Positions 17,241 to 26,632 of a stretch of DNA of 64,000 nucleotides are shown piece after piece; position 1 is the first letter of the stretch; each line of letters begins with the position of its first letter. Position numbers and translations under genes: made by a program. The notes beneath the pieces were generated by a model. The model did not search any database. It was not told where the DNA came from and saw nothing but the letters and a program-made list of their open reading frames with translations. Origin of the DNA: Yeosuana marina (GTDB lineage Bacteria > Bacteroidota > Bacteroidia > Flavobacteriales > Flavobacteriaceae); contig NZ_JAAKGI010000001.1 of assembly GCF_011762485.1 (NCBI RefSeq), positions 310,001 through 374,000 on the forward strand, given 5' to 3'.

Positions 17241-19201
17241 ATCGTTTTTGCAAACTCAATAAAGAAATCTACCGATTCCGGGTTTTTCATAGAATCAACA
17301 TTAATTGATTTCTCAAAAGGCATTTTTAGTAATATCTTTTTAATAGGAGCTTCCATTTTTTTACCACTAATAGTATACGGAATATCTGCAACTTCAATGA
17401 TATCGTCTGGTACGTGTCTGGGCGAATATTCTTTTTTGAGTTGTTGATTAATGGCTGTTTTCACATCGTCAGTCAACTTGTATGATGGTTTCATTTTTAC
17501 AAATAAAGGCATATAGTGTTGGCCGCCTTCAAGTTCTAAATTAACAATAAGAGAATCTTCGATAGTATTTATTTTGTTGATACATCTGTAAATTTCACTG
17601 GTGCCAATGCGTATGCCATGTCTGTTTAACGTGGCGTCAGATCTTCCATAGATAACAATCCCATGCGTTTTTGAGTTGATTTTTATAAAATCACCATGCC
17701 TCCATTTATGGGGGAATTGTTCAAAGTAACTGGCTTTATAGCGCTGGTTATTGTCATCGTTCCAAAAATAGATAGGCATTGAAGGCATGGGTTTATCAAT
17801 CACCATTTCACCTAATTCATCTTCAACAGCTTGTCCATTATCATCATAAGCATAAAGAGACACACCTAGCGCTTTACATTGTATTTCACCTGGGTGAACT
17901 GCATATAGCGGCGTACCGCCTACAAAAGCGGTGCAAACATCGGTTCCTCCAGCCATAGAGCATAGCCATACATCAGATTTTATATTGTTATAAACATATT
18001 CAAAGGCTTCATGGGGTAAAGGAGCTCCTGTTGAACTTATAGAACGTAAAGATGTTAAGGCGTATTCATTTTTTGGTCTGATATTGTTTTTCATACTAGC
18101 CACTAAAAAAGGCGCACTTGTTCCAAAATGATTGATTTTTAAATCTTCTGAAAACTTCCAAAGCATGTTGAAGTTTGGATAGGTTGGACTGCCATCATAC
18201 AACACAATGGTTGCTCCCATTAGTAAAGCAGATTGTAAAAAGTTCCACATCATCCATCCTGTGGTACTATACCAAAAGTAGCGTTCTCCTTGATGCACAT
18301 CATTATGAAATGCCATGTATTTTAAATGTTCCAATAAAATACCTCCGTGCGAGTGGACAATTGCTTTTGGTAATCCTGTAGTGCCCGATGAATATAAAAC
18401 CCAAATAGGGTGACTAAAATCTACAGGTTCAAAAACTAATTGATCTGCTATAGTCTTAAATACTGCGTTAATATTTATAAAGTCTTCTGGAAATTTTGAA
18501 ATATCTTCTTTGTTTAAATAAGGTAGAACAATACCCTTTTCTAGTGTGGGTAATGCCTTGGAAATATTAACAGCGACTGATGTTTTATCATAAGGTTTGC
18601 CGTTATAATAATAGCCATCCGTAGTGATAAAAACTTTGGGTTTAATTTGAGCAAAGCGGTCAATCACACTTTCGGTTCCAAAATCTGGAGACGTACTTGA
18701 CCAAATGGCGCCTATTGAGTTTACAGCCAAAAATGAAATGGTTGCCTCTGGAACGTTTGGTAAAAAAGCCACTACGCAATCACCTTTTGTTACACCTATT
18801 GATTTTAAATAAGCAGCCATTGAAGCTACCTTTTGCTTTAAATCGGCCCAAGATAATTCTATATATTCACCTTGTTCGTTACTGAAAATGATAGCTGTTT
18901 GATTAGGTTGAGACTGTCTAAATATATGTTCGGCATAATTGAGTTGTGCGCCATGAAACCACTCAAAATCTGGCATGGTAGTCATTTTTAAAACAGACTC
19001 ATATGGGCTATGAGAAATAACATTGAAATAGTCCCAAATACTTTTCCAAAAATCACTGGCATTAGTAACCGACCATTGCCATATATCTTCGTAGGTAGTA
19101 AAATGCAAATTATGATTGTCTGCTAACCATTTTTGGTAGTTGAATAAGTGACTATTTTCTTTAAAAGATGTTGAGCCTTCCCATAGTTTATTATCAGACA
19201 T
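17237..19201 (-). CDS. acetoacetate-CoA ligase (acetoacetyl-CoA synthetase)
   Basis: Converts acetoacetate, ATP and CoA to acetoacetyl-CoA. 654 residues, the typical size for this ANL-family enzyme. The adenylation P-loop is 'LYSSGTTGLPKAIVHSHGG'. 'STTGWMMWNFL' and 'DGSPTYP' are motifs of the acetyl/acetoacetyl-CoA synthetase branch, and the C-terminal hinge is 'IYGRSDATLNRHGIRIGTSEIY'. The near-terminal Lys region ('YTISGKKMEAPIKKIL') contains the acetylatable lysine. Likely part of ketone-body or branched-chain amino acid use; no pathway neighbours. Confidence 0.92.
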   Translation of the reverse strand: MSDNKLWEGSTSFKENSHLFNYQKWLADNHNLHFTTYEDIWQWSVTNASDFWKSIWDYFNVISHSPYESVLKMTTMPDFEWFHGAQLNYAEHIFRQSQPNQTAIIFSNEQGEYIELSWADLKQKVASMAAYLKSIGVTKGDCVVAFLPNVPEATISFLAVNSIGAIWSSTSPDFGTESVIDRFAQIKPKVFITTDGYYYNGKPYDKTSVAVNISKALPTLEKGIVLPYLNKEDISKFPEDFININAVFKTIADQLVFEPVDFSHPIWVLYSSGTTGLPKAIVHSHGGILLEHLKYMAFHNDVHQGERYFWYSTTGWMMWNFLQSALLMGATIVLYDGSPTYPNFNMLWKFSEDLKINHFGTSAPFLVASMKNNIRPKNEYALTSLRSISSTGAPLPHEAFEYVYNNIKSDVWLCSMAGGTDVCTAFVGGTPLYAVHPGEIQCKALGVSLYAYDDNGQAVEDELGEMVIDKPMPSMPIYFWNDDNNQRYKASYFEQFPHKWRHGDFIKINSKTHGIVIYGRSDATLNRHGIRIGTSEIYRCINKINTIEDSLIVNLELEGGQHYMPLFVKMKPSYKLTDDVKTAINQQLKKEYSPRHVPDDIIEVADIPYTISGKKMEAPIKKILLKMPFEKSINVDSMKNPESVDFFIEFAKTI

Positions 19202-19462
19202 TTTTGTAAAATTTAAGATTCTTAAATATAAGCAATCTATAAATAATGAACGTGTATGTTTTTAATGGAAATATAGAATTAATAAATAATTGAAATACAT
19301 AATAATTGTAGTACATATCATCTAAAAGTTAAAAATATATGCTTTTCGTCGATTATTGATGTTTTTTAGACGATAAATTGAAAAACTTTGCTACTTTTAT
19401 AATCCCCAAAACAAACTGAATTAATTTAATAGAATCCCAAATTTACCATAAACTTACGACTT

Positions 19463-19594
19463 ATGAATATTGCAACAAATCTACCTGAACAACCTACTAA
19501 TAGTACTGAAAGCAAATTCAAAGAAACACTTAAAGAGAATTTGCGATTTTTAAAGAGTGTATTGTATTTAACAAAAAAAGTTTTTATGCTGTAA
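19463..19594 (+). CDS. candidate 43-aa small protein ending inside its own terminator
   Basis: ATG 19463 opens a 43-codon frame starting MNIATNLPEQPTNS and ending in a basic/hydrophobic helix (ENLRFLKSVLYLTKKVFML). Its TAA (19592-19594) lies at the tip of a 19-21-bp hairpin that is followed by a T-run. A Pro/Thr/Ser N-terminus and an amphipathic C-terminus are plausible for a small peptide, but there is no homology evidence from memory. The alternative is a small RNA whose terminator happens to be open in this frame. Confidence 0.4.
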   Translation: MNIATNLPEQPTNSTESKFKETLKENLRFLKSVLYLTKKVFML

Positions 19595-19615
19595 TACAGC
19601 ATAAAAACTTTTTTT
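19573..19615 (+). terminator. very long intrinsic terminator overlapping the 43-aa ORF
   Basis: Near-perfect inverted repeat. The left arm is 19573-19593 (seven A, then GTTTTTATGCTGTA) and the right arm 19595-19615 (TACAGCATAAAAAC, then seven T). In practice this is a ~19-bp stem with a small loop. It is symmetric, so it could stop transcription from both strands. Confidence 0.85.
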
Positions 19616-19690
19616 AATAGGTATACTAGTCAAGTTATTTAACTCTTGATACTTTTAAAAAGTACTAACAATTTTTTTGTAAACAAGTAT

Positions 19691-19735
19691 AACTCATATA
19701 TAAAATACAATACAAAGTATTTTTATATATGAGTT
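19691..19735 (-). terminator. exonuclease-gene terminator containing the stop codon
   Basis: AACTCATATATAAAATAC (19691-19708) pairs with 19717-19735 apart from a one-base bulge. The last five codons and the TAA of the exonuclease gene lie within the stem. Confidence 0.65.
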
Positions 19736-20436
19736 ATTTCGTTTTCATGAAGAATGTCATCACCTCTTAAGCGCAGAAATATTTGAGCTACGGCAATGGT
19801 GTCTTTTTCACAGTAAATAACAATTCTATCAATATTATTTTCTTCGTAGAATACGCTGTAGACTTCGCTACCGTCTATATCATCTTTAGGAGATGGAATG
19901 CCTAAAACATTGGTTAGTAATTTTAAAGAAGTATAAGTTTTATAATCACCAAATTTCCATAAATCTAAGGTGTCTAGATGCGGAATTTCCCATGGTTTTT
20001 TACCAAATAAATTTAGTTTATAAGGCAATTCAATGTTATTAATAATCATTCGTCGCGCTATGTACGGGAAATCAAATTCCTTACCGTTGTGCGCGCACAA
20101 TAGATGTTTTGTTTCACTAAAATGAGAAATCAGGAGGTTTTTAAAGTCCATTAAAATGGAAATTTCATCACCATAAAAAGAGGTAACTCTAAAATTTCTT
20201 AGGTCTCCTTTAAAGGTAAAATAGCCGACCGAAATACAGACTATTTTGCCAAATTCGGCCCATATGCCAGCATGGTCATAAAATTCTTCGGCAGTAAACT
20301 CGTCTTTTCTTTGGTATTGCGATTTGTGCTCCCAAAGTAGTTGTTTGGTTTCGTCTAAATCAGAAAAATATTGTGTTTCTGGAACTGTTTCAATATCCAA
20401 AAACAAAATATTTTCTAGGTTCAGTTTTGAAATCAT
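19723..20436 (-). CDS. DnaQ-like 3'-5' exonuclease (PolB-type proofreading domain)
   Basis: 237 residues, RNase H-like fold. Exo I is 'FLDIETVPE' (Asp/Glu metal ligands), Exo II is 'LLCAHNGKEFDFPYIARRM', and Exo III is the Tyr type 'YCEKDTIAVAQIFLRL', so this is a DEDDy nuclease. It has no polymerase domain and resembles the stand-alone 'predicted 3'-5' exonuclease, PolB-like' group of Bacteroidota. Its start overlaps the upstream serine hydrolase by 4 nt, so the two are probably co-transcribed. Confidence 0.88.
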   Translation of the reverse strand: MISKLNLENILFLDIETVPETQYFSDLDETKQLLWEHKSQYQRKDEFTAEEFYDHAGIWAEFGKIVCISVGYFTFKGDLRNFRVTSFYGDEISILMDFKNLLISHFSETKHLLCAHNGKEFDFPYIARRMIINNIELPYKLNLFGKKPWEIPHLDTLDLWKFGDYKTYTSLKLLTNVLGIPSPKDDIDGSEVYSVFYEENNIDRIVIYCEKDTIAVAQIFLRLRGDDILHENEITHI

Positions 20437-21584
20437 TTTTCAAGCATTTTATAAGCCTCATTAATATAGGTAGTAATATCTTCAGTAAACGAAGCTACTT
20501 CAACGTTTGATCCTTTTGAATGCCCTAGTCTTACAATAATAACGTTGTCCTCTGGTTCTACAATTACATATTGCCCAAGATGCCCGCGCATCATAAAAAA
20601 GTCTTTTCCATTTTGATGTTTTAACCACCAACCGTAACCATACTCCGGACTTTCTTTAAAGCGTGGTTTTATAGACTTTGCTACAAAAGCAGAATCTAAG
20701 ATTTGTTTGCCATTCCATTTCCCGTGGTCTTTAAAAAGTTTTCCATAGCGAGCAAAATCCTTAGCATTGCTTGCTATACAGCAATACGCTTTTACTAAAT
20801 CATTTTCTTTACTATCTACTTGCCAAAGCGTTGAGTTTTCACAACCTAAAGGTTTCCAAAAACTTTCTTCTAAGTATTTATACATTTTTTTACCAGTGGC
20901 TTTTTCAATAACCATGGCTAGTAGTTGAGTGTCTCCACTGGCATATTTATAAACTTTTCCTGGTTCATCAACTACTTTTAAGCCTAACATAACTTTTTCT
21001 AAATCGTCATCAAAATAAGCACGTGTCGTGATAGATAATGGAGAGTAGTATGCTTCATCCCAATTGGTTCCAGAACACATACTAGATAAGTCGCCGACAG
21101 TCATTTTAGCTGCTAAGCCTTCACTAAAAGTGGGTAAAAAATCACTTACTGGTTGATCTAAACTTTTAATATACCCTTGTTGAATTGCTTTTCCCATAAG
21201 TCCAGACACATAACTTTTTGCCATGGAAAATGAATTACTTTTCGAATTTTCTCCAAAGCCATCATAGTAGTTTTCAAACCAAATACTGTCATTTTTTATA
21301 ATTACATATGCAATAGTACCATTGGCTTTGTTTATTTTTTTTAACGTTTCTGTTTCTTCAACCGTGTTATAATCTTTATGTTCGGGCCAAGGTTGTGGGG
21401 TTCCTATAGCAATAGGTTCATTATCAAATTTTTTATAATCTTCTAAATAAGCAGTGGAATGTCCTGTAAGATAAATAGTTCTTACTGCTTTTATTAAATA
21501 ATCAGTATCTGTTGCGTATAAGACAACAATTAGTAATCCGATGAGAATAACAATCCATTTAAAGAGCTTTTTTAAGAATTTCAT
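20433..21584 (-). CDS. serine hydrolase, beta-lactamase/class C family
   Basis: 383 residues with an N-terminal membrane anchor or signal (~7-27). The S-x-x-K catalytic pair is S-M-A-K in 'NSFSMAKSYVSG'. 'YKYASGDTQLLAMVIEKATGKKM' carries the Y-x-S/N region, and 'MMRGHLGQYVIVEP' corresponds to the HxG box. Related to EstB/AmpC-type esterases or D-Ala peptidases; the substrate cannot be deduced. First gene before the exonuclease in a two-gene unit. Confidence 0.85.
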   Translation of the reverse strand: MKFLKKLFKWIVILIGLLIVVLYATDTDYLIKAVRTIYLTGHSTAYLEDYKKFDNEPIAIGTPQPWPEHKDYNTVEETETLKKINKANGTIAYVIIKNDSIWFENYYDGFGENSKSNSFSMAKSYVSGLMGKAIQQGYIKSLDQPVSDFLPTFSEGLAAKMTVGDLSSMCSGTNWDEAYYSPLSITTRAYFDDDLEKVMLGLKVVDEPGKVYKYASGDTQLLAMVIEKATGKKMYKYLEESFWKPLGCENSTLWQVDSKENDLVKAYCCIASNAKDFARYGKLFKDHGKWNGKQILDSAFVAKSIKPRFKESPEYGYGWWLKHQNGKDFFMMRGHLGQYVIVEPEDNVIIVRLGHSKGSNVEVASFTEDITTYINEAYKMLEK

Positions 21585-21654
21585 TTTTAAAAAGTTTAGT
21601 TGAAATAAATATAGGAAAAATTTTATGTGTTTTTGATTTTGAAAGGTTTGAAAT

Positions 21655-22128
21655 TTAAAAAAGCGATTGTTGTTTGAAAGGACTTTCGTGTTCTAACAAC
21701 CACTGTTTTCTATGTAGCCCACCAGCATAACCTGTTAAAGTGCCATTAGAACCAATAACGCGGTGACAAGGAACAATAATCCAAAGAGGATTTTTGGCAT
21801 TGGCATTGGCAACGGCGCGAATAGCTTTAACGTCTCCTAATTGTTTTGATAATTCTAAATATGACATTGTTTTTCCGTAAGGAATTTCAAGAAGTTTGTC
21901 CCATACTTTTTTTTGAAAATCAGTACCTTGTGGGTTTAATTTTAAATCAAATTGTTTCCGTTCTCCTTCAAAATATTCTTTAAGTTGAATGGCACAATCT
22001 TCAAGTTCAACAGGAATAATATCGGTAATTTTTTCTTCAGAATTTAAAACCGTTACAGAGCTGATACCATTAAAATCACCAACAATTTTGGTAAAACCTA
22101 AAGGTGATTTAATGATACAGGTTTCCAT
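21655..22128 (-). CDS. ogt: methylated-DNA-[protein]-cysteine S-methyltransferase
   Basis: Suicide repair of O6-alkylguanine. 157 residues, with acceptor Cys121 in 'IIVPCHRVIGSNG' and the DNA-binding helix-turn-helix with the Arg finger ('GDVKAIRAVANANAKNP'). No Ada-type N-terminal domain, so it is the Ogt class. It overlaps the CNNM gene's stop by one base (22128), indicating translational coupling. Confidence 0.94.
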   Translation of the reverse strand: METCIIKSPLGFTKIVGDFNGISSVTVLNSEEKITDIIPVELEDCAIQLKEYFEGERKQFDLKLNPQGTDFQKKVWDKLLEIPYGKTMSYLELSKQLGDVKAIRAVANANAKNPLWIIVPCHRVIGSNGTLTGYAGGLHRKQWLLEHESPFKQQSLF

Positions 22129-23216
22129 TAATCTTCGGTAGTTTCATCTTCAATTAATCCTAACTTTTTGGCTCGTGTTTCCCAACTCCGTCTTGCCAAT
22201 AATTGAAGATCGGGAACATTGTCACTTTCATCCATAATTTCCATTCCCAATAAGGTTTCAATAACATCTTCCATAGTTACCAATCCATTTACAGAACCAT
22301 ATTCGTCGACTACTAAAGCCATATGGTTTTTACTTTCTATCAGTTCTTCAAACAGGCTAGGAATGGGGATGTCTCTATTAATAATAATAATAGTTCTTTT
22401 AATATCTGCTAGTTTTTTATGACCGTTCCCAAGAGCCATTTCTCTAAAAACATCATCTTTTAAAACTAATCCTGTAATATTATCATAATCGTTTTCGAAA
22501 ATAGGAATTCGGGAAAAGCGAATGTTTGAATTTTTATCGAAAAAGACTTTAATAGATTCGTTCTCATTTTCAATTTTCATGACGGGTCTCGGAGTCATAA
22601 TGTCTTTAACCAAAACATCTTTAAAAGTAAGCATATTTTTAATCACCTTACTTTCAGATTTTAAGAACACTCCTTTTTCTTCAGCAAGATTCGTCATAGC
22701 TTGAAAATCTTCTCTACTAAGGGCGCTGCCATGATGCCCTTTGCCTCCAATAAGTTTTGTGGTTAGCTGAAGCAACCATAAAAGCCCCGTATATTTTAAT
22801 GGAAAAATTAAAATGGTTAGTGCTTTTGAAGTAAAATTAGCCAGGAATTTCCAATAGGTTGCCCCAATGGTTTTTGGAATAATTTCAGAGGCCACTAAAA
22901 TTAAAAAGGTCATAATTGCCGACACTATGCCTACGGTATTAATACCAAAAAGTTCAATTTTATACGGTAGTTTTTCAGCCTCTATACCAACCATCATAGC
23001 TCCTAAAGTATGGGCAATGGTGTTTAGAGTGAGAATCGCAATTAAAGGTTTGTCTACATCTTTTTTTAAAGTTTCTAAGGTTAATGCATACTCTTTTCCT
23101 TCTTGTTTTTTTACGTTTATAAATGTAGGTGTAATACTTAATAAAACAGCTTCAAGAATAGAACATAAAAAGGAAAAGAAAATAGATATGGTTGCCCAGA
23201 AAATTAGTGCATTCAT
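22128..23216 (-). CDS. CNNM/CorC-family membrane protein with CBS pair
   Basis: 362 residues. The N-terminal DUF21/CNNM domain has about four membrane helices (residues 3-150). A CBS pair follows (~205-330) with 'DIMTPRPVMKIE' and 'HMALVVDEYGSVNGLVTMEDVIETLLGMEI'. The C-terminal CorC/HlyC domain of longer homologs is absent, so this is the short form. The family is linked to Mg2+/Co2+ homeostasis; the old name 'hemolysin' is not supported. Confidence 0.9.
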   Translation of the reverse strand: MNALIFWATISIFFSFLCSILEAVLLSITPTFINVKKQEGKEYALTLETLKKDVDKPLIAILTLNTIAHTLGAMMVGIEAEKLPYKIELFGINTVGIVSAIMTFLILVASEIIPKTIGATYWKFLANFTSKALTILIFPLKYTGLLWLLQLTTKLIGGKGHHGSALSREDFQAMTNLAEEKGVFLKSESKVIKNMLTFKDVLVKDIMTPRPVMKIENENESIKVFFDKNSNIRFSRIPIFENDYDNITGLVLKDDVFREMALGNGHKKLADIKRTIIIINRDIPIPSLFEELIESKNHMALVVDEYGSVNGLVTMEDVIETLLGMEIMDESDNVPDLQLLARRSWETRAKKLGLIEDETTED

Positions 23217-23290
23217 TAAAACTTATTTTAATTGTGAAAATACAAAATTAAATTCACAACACTTTGTAAAAGCTAGTAGCTATATAGAAC

Positions 23291-24586
23291 TTAATCTTTT
23301 TTTAATGCGGTATAAAATACTTCCTGTAAAGCTGGACGAATATTTAGACTATATAAGTTTCTGTTTGCTCGTGTAGGATATACACGATTTGATAGAAAAA
23401 TAAAAACCAACTCGTTTTTGGGATCTGCCCAAAGAAATGTTCCTGTAAAACCCGCATGACCAAAACTTTCAGCACTCACTTCTGGAGCCGGGTAGGCTTC
23501 TTTTAAACTAAGCGTATCGTTCCCAATTAAAGGCTTATCGAACCCTAAACCACGCCTATTATCATTTTTAGGATATTGAATTTTAGTAAACTCACTAAGG
23601 GTTGATTCTTTTAAATACTGTTTGCCGTCGTACGTCCCTTTCTGCATATACATTTGCATGAGTTTTGCTAGATCTGTAGCGGTACCAAAGAGTCCCGCAT
23701 TCCCAGAAACGCCTCCTAAAAGGGCTGCATTTTCATCATGCACCCAACCTTTAGTAAGTGTTTTTCTAAAAATAGAATCGTATTCTGTGGGGACAATAGG
23801 ATTTTTAAAGTGTTTTAAACTAGGTGTATACCCTAAAGTATAACAAGTCAAAGGGCGGTAAAAGTTGTCTTGTAAATAAGTTTGATAGGGAACACCCGTA
23901 ATATTTTCAATAAGTTGCGGATATATTAAGGAGGCTAATCCAGAATAGTTGTATACTTTTTCTTTGCTGACTTTTGATCGTTTTATTTGTCTAAAAACCT
24001 TATTTTTAAATCTGTTTTTCACGTAAATATTTGGAAAAGCTTCGTTTGAAAACCGTTTATTAGGTTGAGTTTTAACAAAACGTCTTTTTATTTTGCCATC
24101 TTTTATAACATCACTTAAAAATACAATATAAGGCTGCAAACCAGATTGATGCGCCAGGAGTTCCCTGAGGGTTATATTCTTTTTGTCTTTTTTATGTCGC
24201 CAAGATTTCCAATAATAGCTAAACGGTTTATCTAAATCTAGCTTTCCTTCTTCGTACAATTTCATTAAAGCAGGAAGTGGCCCCGTTATTTTAGTCACCG
24301 ATGCCAAATCATAGATATCATCTAAGCCAACTTTTTGAATACTATCATAGGTATGAAAACCATAGGCTTCATGAAAAATAATTTTTCCTTGTTTAGCCAC
24401 TAAAAGTTGTGCGCCAGGAAATGCGTGTTCCTCGATGCCTTTTTGCATGATGGAATCAACGCTTTTTTGAATAACTTTAGAGTCTAATCCTACGGATTCT
24501 GGGGTATCATATTGTAATTGTGCTTGCGTTAATTGAACACAAAGAAACAAACAAGAAACTTTAAAAGAAAGACTCTTAAACATCAT
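23291..24586 (-). CDS. secreted serine hydrolase, beta-lactamase family
   Basis: 431 residues with a cleavable signal peptide (MMFKSLSFKVSCLFLCVQLTQA). The catalytic S-x-x-K is S-V-T-K in 'YDLASVTKITG', the Tyr motif is 'YNYSGLASLIYPQL', and the His box is 'FGHAGFTGTFLW'. Resembles the penicillin-binding-protein-like hydrolases often attached to glycoside hydrolase family 3 enzymes, but no GH3 domain is present. Two adjacent ATGs start the frame. A dispersed short repeat (24620-24642) sits in its 5' region. Confidence 0.88.
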   Translation of the reverse strand: MMFKSLSFKVSCLFLCVQLTQAQLQYDTPESVGLDSKVIQKSVDSIMQKGIEEHAFPGAQLLVAKQGKIIFHEAYGFHTYDSIQKVGLDDIYDLASVTKITGPLPALMKLYEEGKLDLDKPFSYYWKSWRHKKDKKNITLRELLAHQSGLQPYIVFLSDVIKDGKIKRRFVKTQPNKRFSNEAFPNIYVKNRFKNKVFRQIKRSKVSKEKVYNYSGLASLIYPQLIENITGVPYQTYLQDNFYRPLTCYTLGYTPSLKHFKNPIVPTEYDSIFRKTLTKGWVHDENAALLGGVSGNAGLFGTATDLAKLMQMYMQKGTYDGKQYLKESTLSEFTKIQYPKNDNRRGLGFDKPLIGNDTLSLKEAYPAPEVSAESFGHAGFTGTFLWADPKNELVFIFLSNRVYPTRANRNLYSLNIRPALQEVFYTALKKD

Positions 24587-24619
24587 AAGTACAGAATTAA
24601 TTTTGCAACATCTTTGGCG

Positions 24620-24642
24620 ACCCTTCGACTGCGCTCAGGGTG
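24620..24642. repeat. short dispersed intergenic repeat (CCCTTCGACTGCGCTCAGGG type)
   Basis: ACCCT and AGGGT flank a G+C-rich core in an otherwise AT-rich gap between hemB and the serine hydrolase. The core (CCCTTCGACTGCGCTCAGGG) matches a repeat known from memory in many Bacteroidota intergenic regions. No second copy is in this window. Confidence 0.55.
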
Positions 24643-24671
24643 ATAAAACATAAAGGTTTGTTTGATAGTCG

Positions 24672-25664
24672 TTAACGATTTAAAAGTTTAACGACATCTT
24701 TAGCGAAATAACTTGCAATGATATCGGCACCAGCACGCTTTATTGCAGTAACCTGTTCCATCATCACGGCATCATGATTTAACCAACCTTTTTCTGAAGC
24801 GGCTTTTATCATGGCATATTCACCAGACACTTGATATACAGCTACAGGAACGTCGACCGCATCTTTTATTTCTCTAACAATATCTAAATAACACAAACCT
24901 GGTTTTACCATCACAATATCGGCGCCTTCTTCAATATCCATTTCTGTTTCCCTAATGGCTTCAATGCGATTCGCATAATCCATTTGATAGGTTTTTTTAT
25001 CTTTTGGAACATCCACCATATCCACAGGAGCAGAGTCTAAAGCATCTCTAAAAGGCCCATAAAAAGCTGAGGCATATTTAGCAGAATAGCTCATAATGCC
25101 AGTATTTAAAAAGCCATCATCTTCTAAAGCTTCGCGAATCGTTATAATACGACCATCCATCATATCACTTGGCGCTACAAAATCAGCACCTGCTTTGGCA
25201 TGTGACAGACTCATATTGGCTAAAAAATCAGCAGTTTCATCATTTAAAATCATTCCATTTTGAACAATACCATCATGACCGTAAGATGAATAGGGATCCA
25301 TTGCTACATCGGTCATCACCAACATATCTGGACAAGCATTTTTTACAGTTTTAATAGCGCGTTGCATTAATCCGTTAGGATTTAAAGCTTCGGTACCTTT
25401 ATTATCCTTTAAATTATCGGGCACTTTTACAAATAATAGAACCGATTTCAAGCCCATTGCCCAAAGCTCCTTCACTTCTTTTTCTAACAAATCTAAACTA
25501 TAACGAAAGTAATTAGGCATCGAAGGAATTTCTTCTTTTACACCCTTACCTTCAACTACAAAAAGCGGTACTAAAAAATCATTGGGTGTAATAATGGTTT
25601 CTCTTACTAAAGAGCGAATAGCTTCATTGGCTCTTAAACGTCTATTTCTTCTAAGTGGATACAT
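24672..25664 (-). CDS. hemB: porphobilinogen synthase (delta-aminolevulinate dehydratase)
   Basis: Condenses two 5-aminolevulinates to porphobilinogen. 330 residues. The active-site region has the lysines in 'APSDMMDGRI...YSAKYASAFYGPFRDAL' and 'MVKPGLCYLDIVREIK'. The zinc-binding Cys triad of some homologs is replaced here ('VMTDVAMDPYSSYGHDGI'), implying a Mg-type enzyme. Last heme gene on the minus strand, 65 nt after hemF. Confidence 0.97.
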   Translation of the reverse strand: MYPLRRNRRLRANEAIRSLVRETIITPNDFLVPLFVVEGKGVKEEIPSMPNYFRYSLDLLEKEVKELWAMGLKSVLLFVKVPDNLKDNKGTEALNPNGLMQRAIKTVKNACPDMLVMTDVAMDPYSSYGHDGIVQNGMILNDETADFLANMSLSHAKAGADFVAPSDMMDGRIITIREALEDDGFLNTGIMSYSAKYASAFYGPFRDALDSAPVDMVDVPKDKKTYQMDYANRIEAIRETEMDIEEGADIVMVKPGLCYLDIVREIKDAVDVPVAVYQVSGEYAMIKAASEKGWLNHDAVMMEQVTAIKRAGADIIASYFAKDVVKLLNR

Positions 25665-25729
25665 AGTCTTATTTTAGGAGGTTAAAAATACAAAGTAAAA
25701 AGGTTTTAAAACCTTATTGAAGTCATAAT

Positions 25730-26632
25730 TTAAACCCAATTTTTAGCATGTTTTAATACATGAATTAATTTTTCTTCGTCGCTACCTTTTTCTGGATGGT
25801 GATTATAAACCCATTGTACATGTGGTGGCAAACTCATTAAAATACTTTCAATACGACCATTCGTTTTTAATCCGAAAAGCGTGCCTTTATCGTGAACTAA
25901 ATTGAATTCTACATAACGCCCACGGCGTATTTCTTGCCAATTTCTTTGCTCTTTTGAATAGGGTAAATTTTTACGTTTTTCAACAATAGGAACATAAGCT
26001 TCAAGGAAACTATCACCAACTTCAGTTACAAAATCATACCAATTTTGCATGCTCATATCTTCTGATGCTTTGCAGTAATCAAAAAATAAACCACCTATAC
26101 CACGAGCTTCTTCGCGATGCGTATTGTAAAAATACGAATCACATTTTTCTTTAAAATCGGTATAGAAATCAGGATGATGTTTATCACAAGCTATCTTACA
26201 AGTTTGATGGAAGTGTTTCGCATCTTCCTCGAACAAGTAATAGGGCGTTAAATCTTGTCCGCCACCAAACCATTGGTCAATAATATTCTCGTTTTTATCA
26301 TACATTTCAAAATAGCGCCAATTAGCATGAACTGTTGGCACCATTGGGTTTTTTGGATGCAAGACCAAACTTAATCCACAGGCAAAAAAATCAACATCAC
26401 CAACTTTAAAATAGGATTGCATCGATTTTGGAAGTTTTCCGTGAACACCAGAAATATTCACACCTCCTTTTTCAAATACATCTCCATTTTCAATCACTCG
26501 AGTTCTTCCGCCACCGCCTTCAGGGCGTTGCCAGAGATCTTCTTTAAACGTTGCTTTACCATCAATAGCTTCAAGTTTTGAAGTAATGGTATCTTGTAAA
26601 TCTTGAATATATTGGTAAAATTTATCTTTCAT
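25730..26632 (-). CDS. hemF: oxygen-dependent coproporphyrinogen III oxidase
   Basis: Converts coproporphyrinogen III to protoporphyrinogen IX with O2. 300 residues of the usual length. Signature blocks are 'PEGGGGRTRVIENGDVFEKGG', 'FACGLSLVLHPKNPMVPTVHANWRYFE', and 'GIGGLFFDY', with 'RGRYVEFNLVHDKGTLFGL'. Indicates aerobic heme synthesis by the protoporphyrin route. Overlaps the upstream acetyltransferase gene by 11 nt. Confidence 0.97.
   Translation of the reverse strand: MKDKFYQYIQDLQDTITSKLEAIDGKATFKEDLWQRPEGGGGRTRVIENGDVFEKGGVNISGVHGKLPKSMQSYFKVGDVDFFACGLSLVLHPKNPMVPTVHANWRYFEMYDKNENIIDQWFGGGQDLTPYYLFEEDAKHFHQTCKIACDKHHPDFYTDFKEKCDSYFYNTHREEARGIGGLFFDYCKASEDMSMQNWYDFVTEVGDSFLEAYVPIVEKRKNLPYSKEQRNWQEIRRGRYVEFNLVHDKGTLFGLKTNGRIESILMSLPPHVQWVYNHHPEKGSDEEKLIHVLKHAKNWV

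Larger units (their letters stand above)
19202..19722. other. 521-bp gap: contents
   Basis: Between the divergently oriented end of the ligase gene and the exonuclease gene this AT-rich stretch holds a 43-codon ORF (19463-19594), the long hairpin into which it runs (19573-19615), and the exonuclease terminator (19691-19735). Bases 19202-19462 have no convincing ORF. A weak promoter-like TACTTTTA lies at 19392-19399. Confidence 0.6.
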
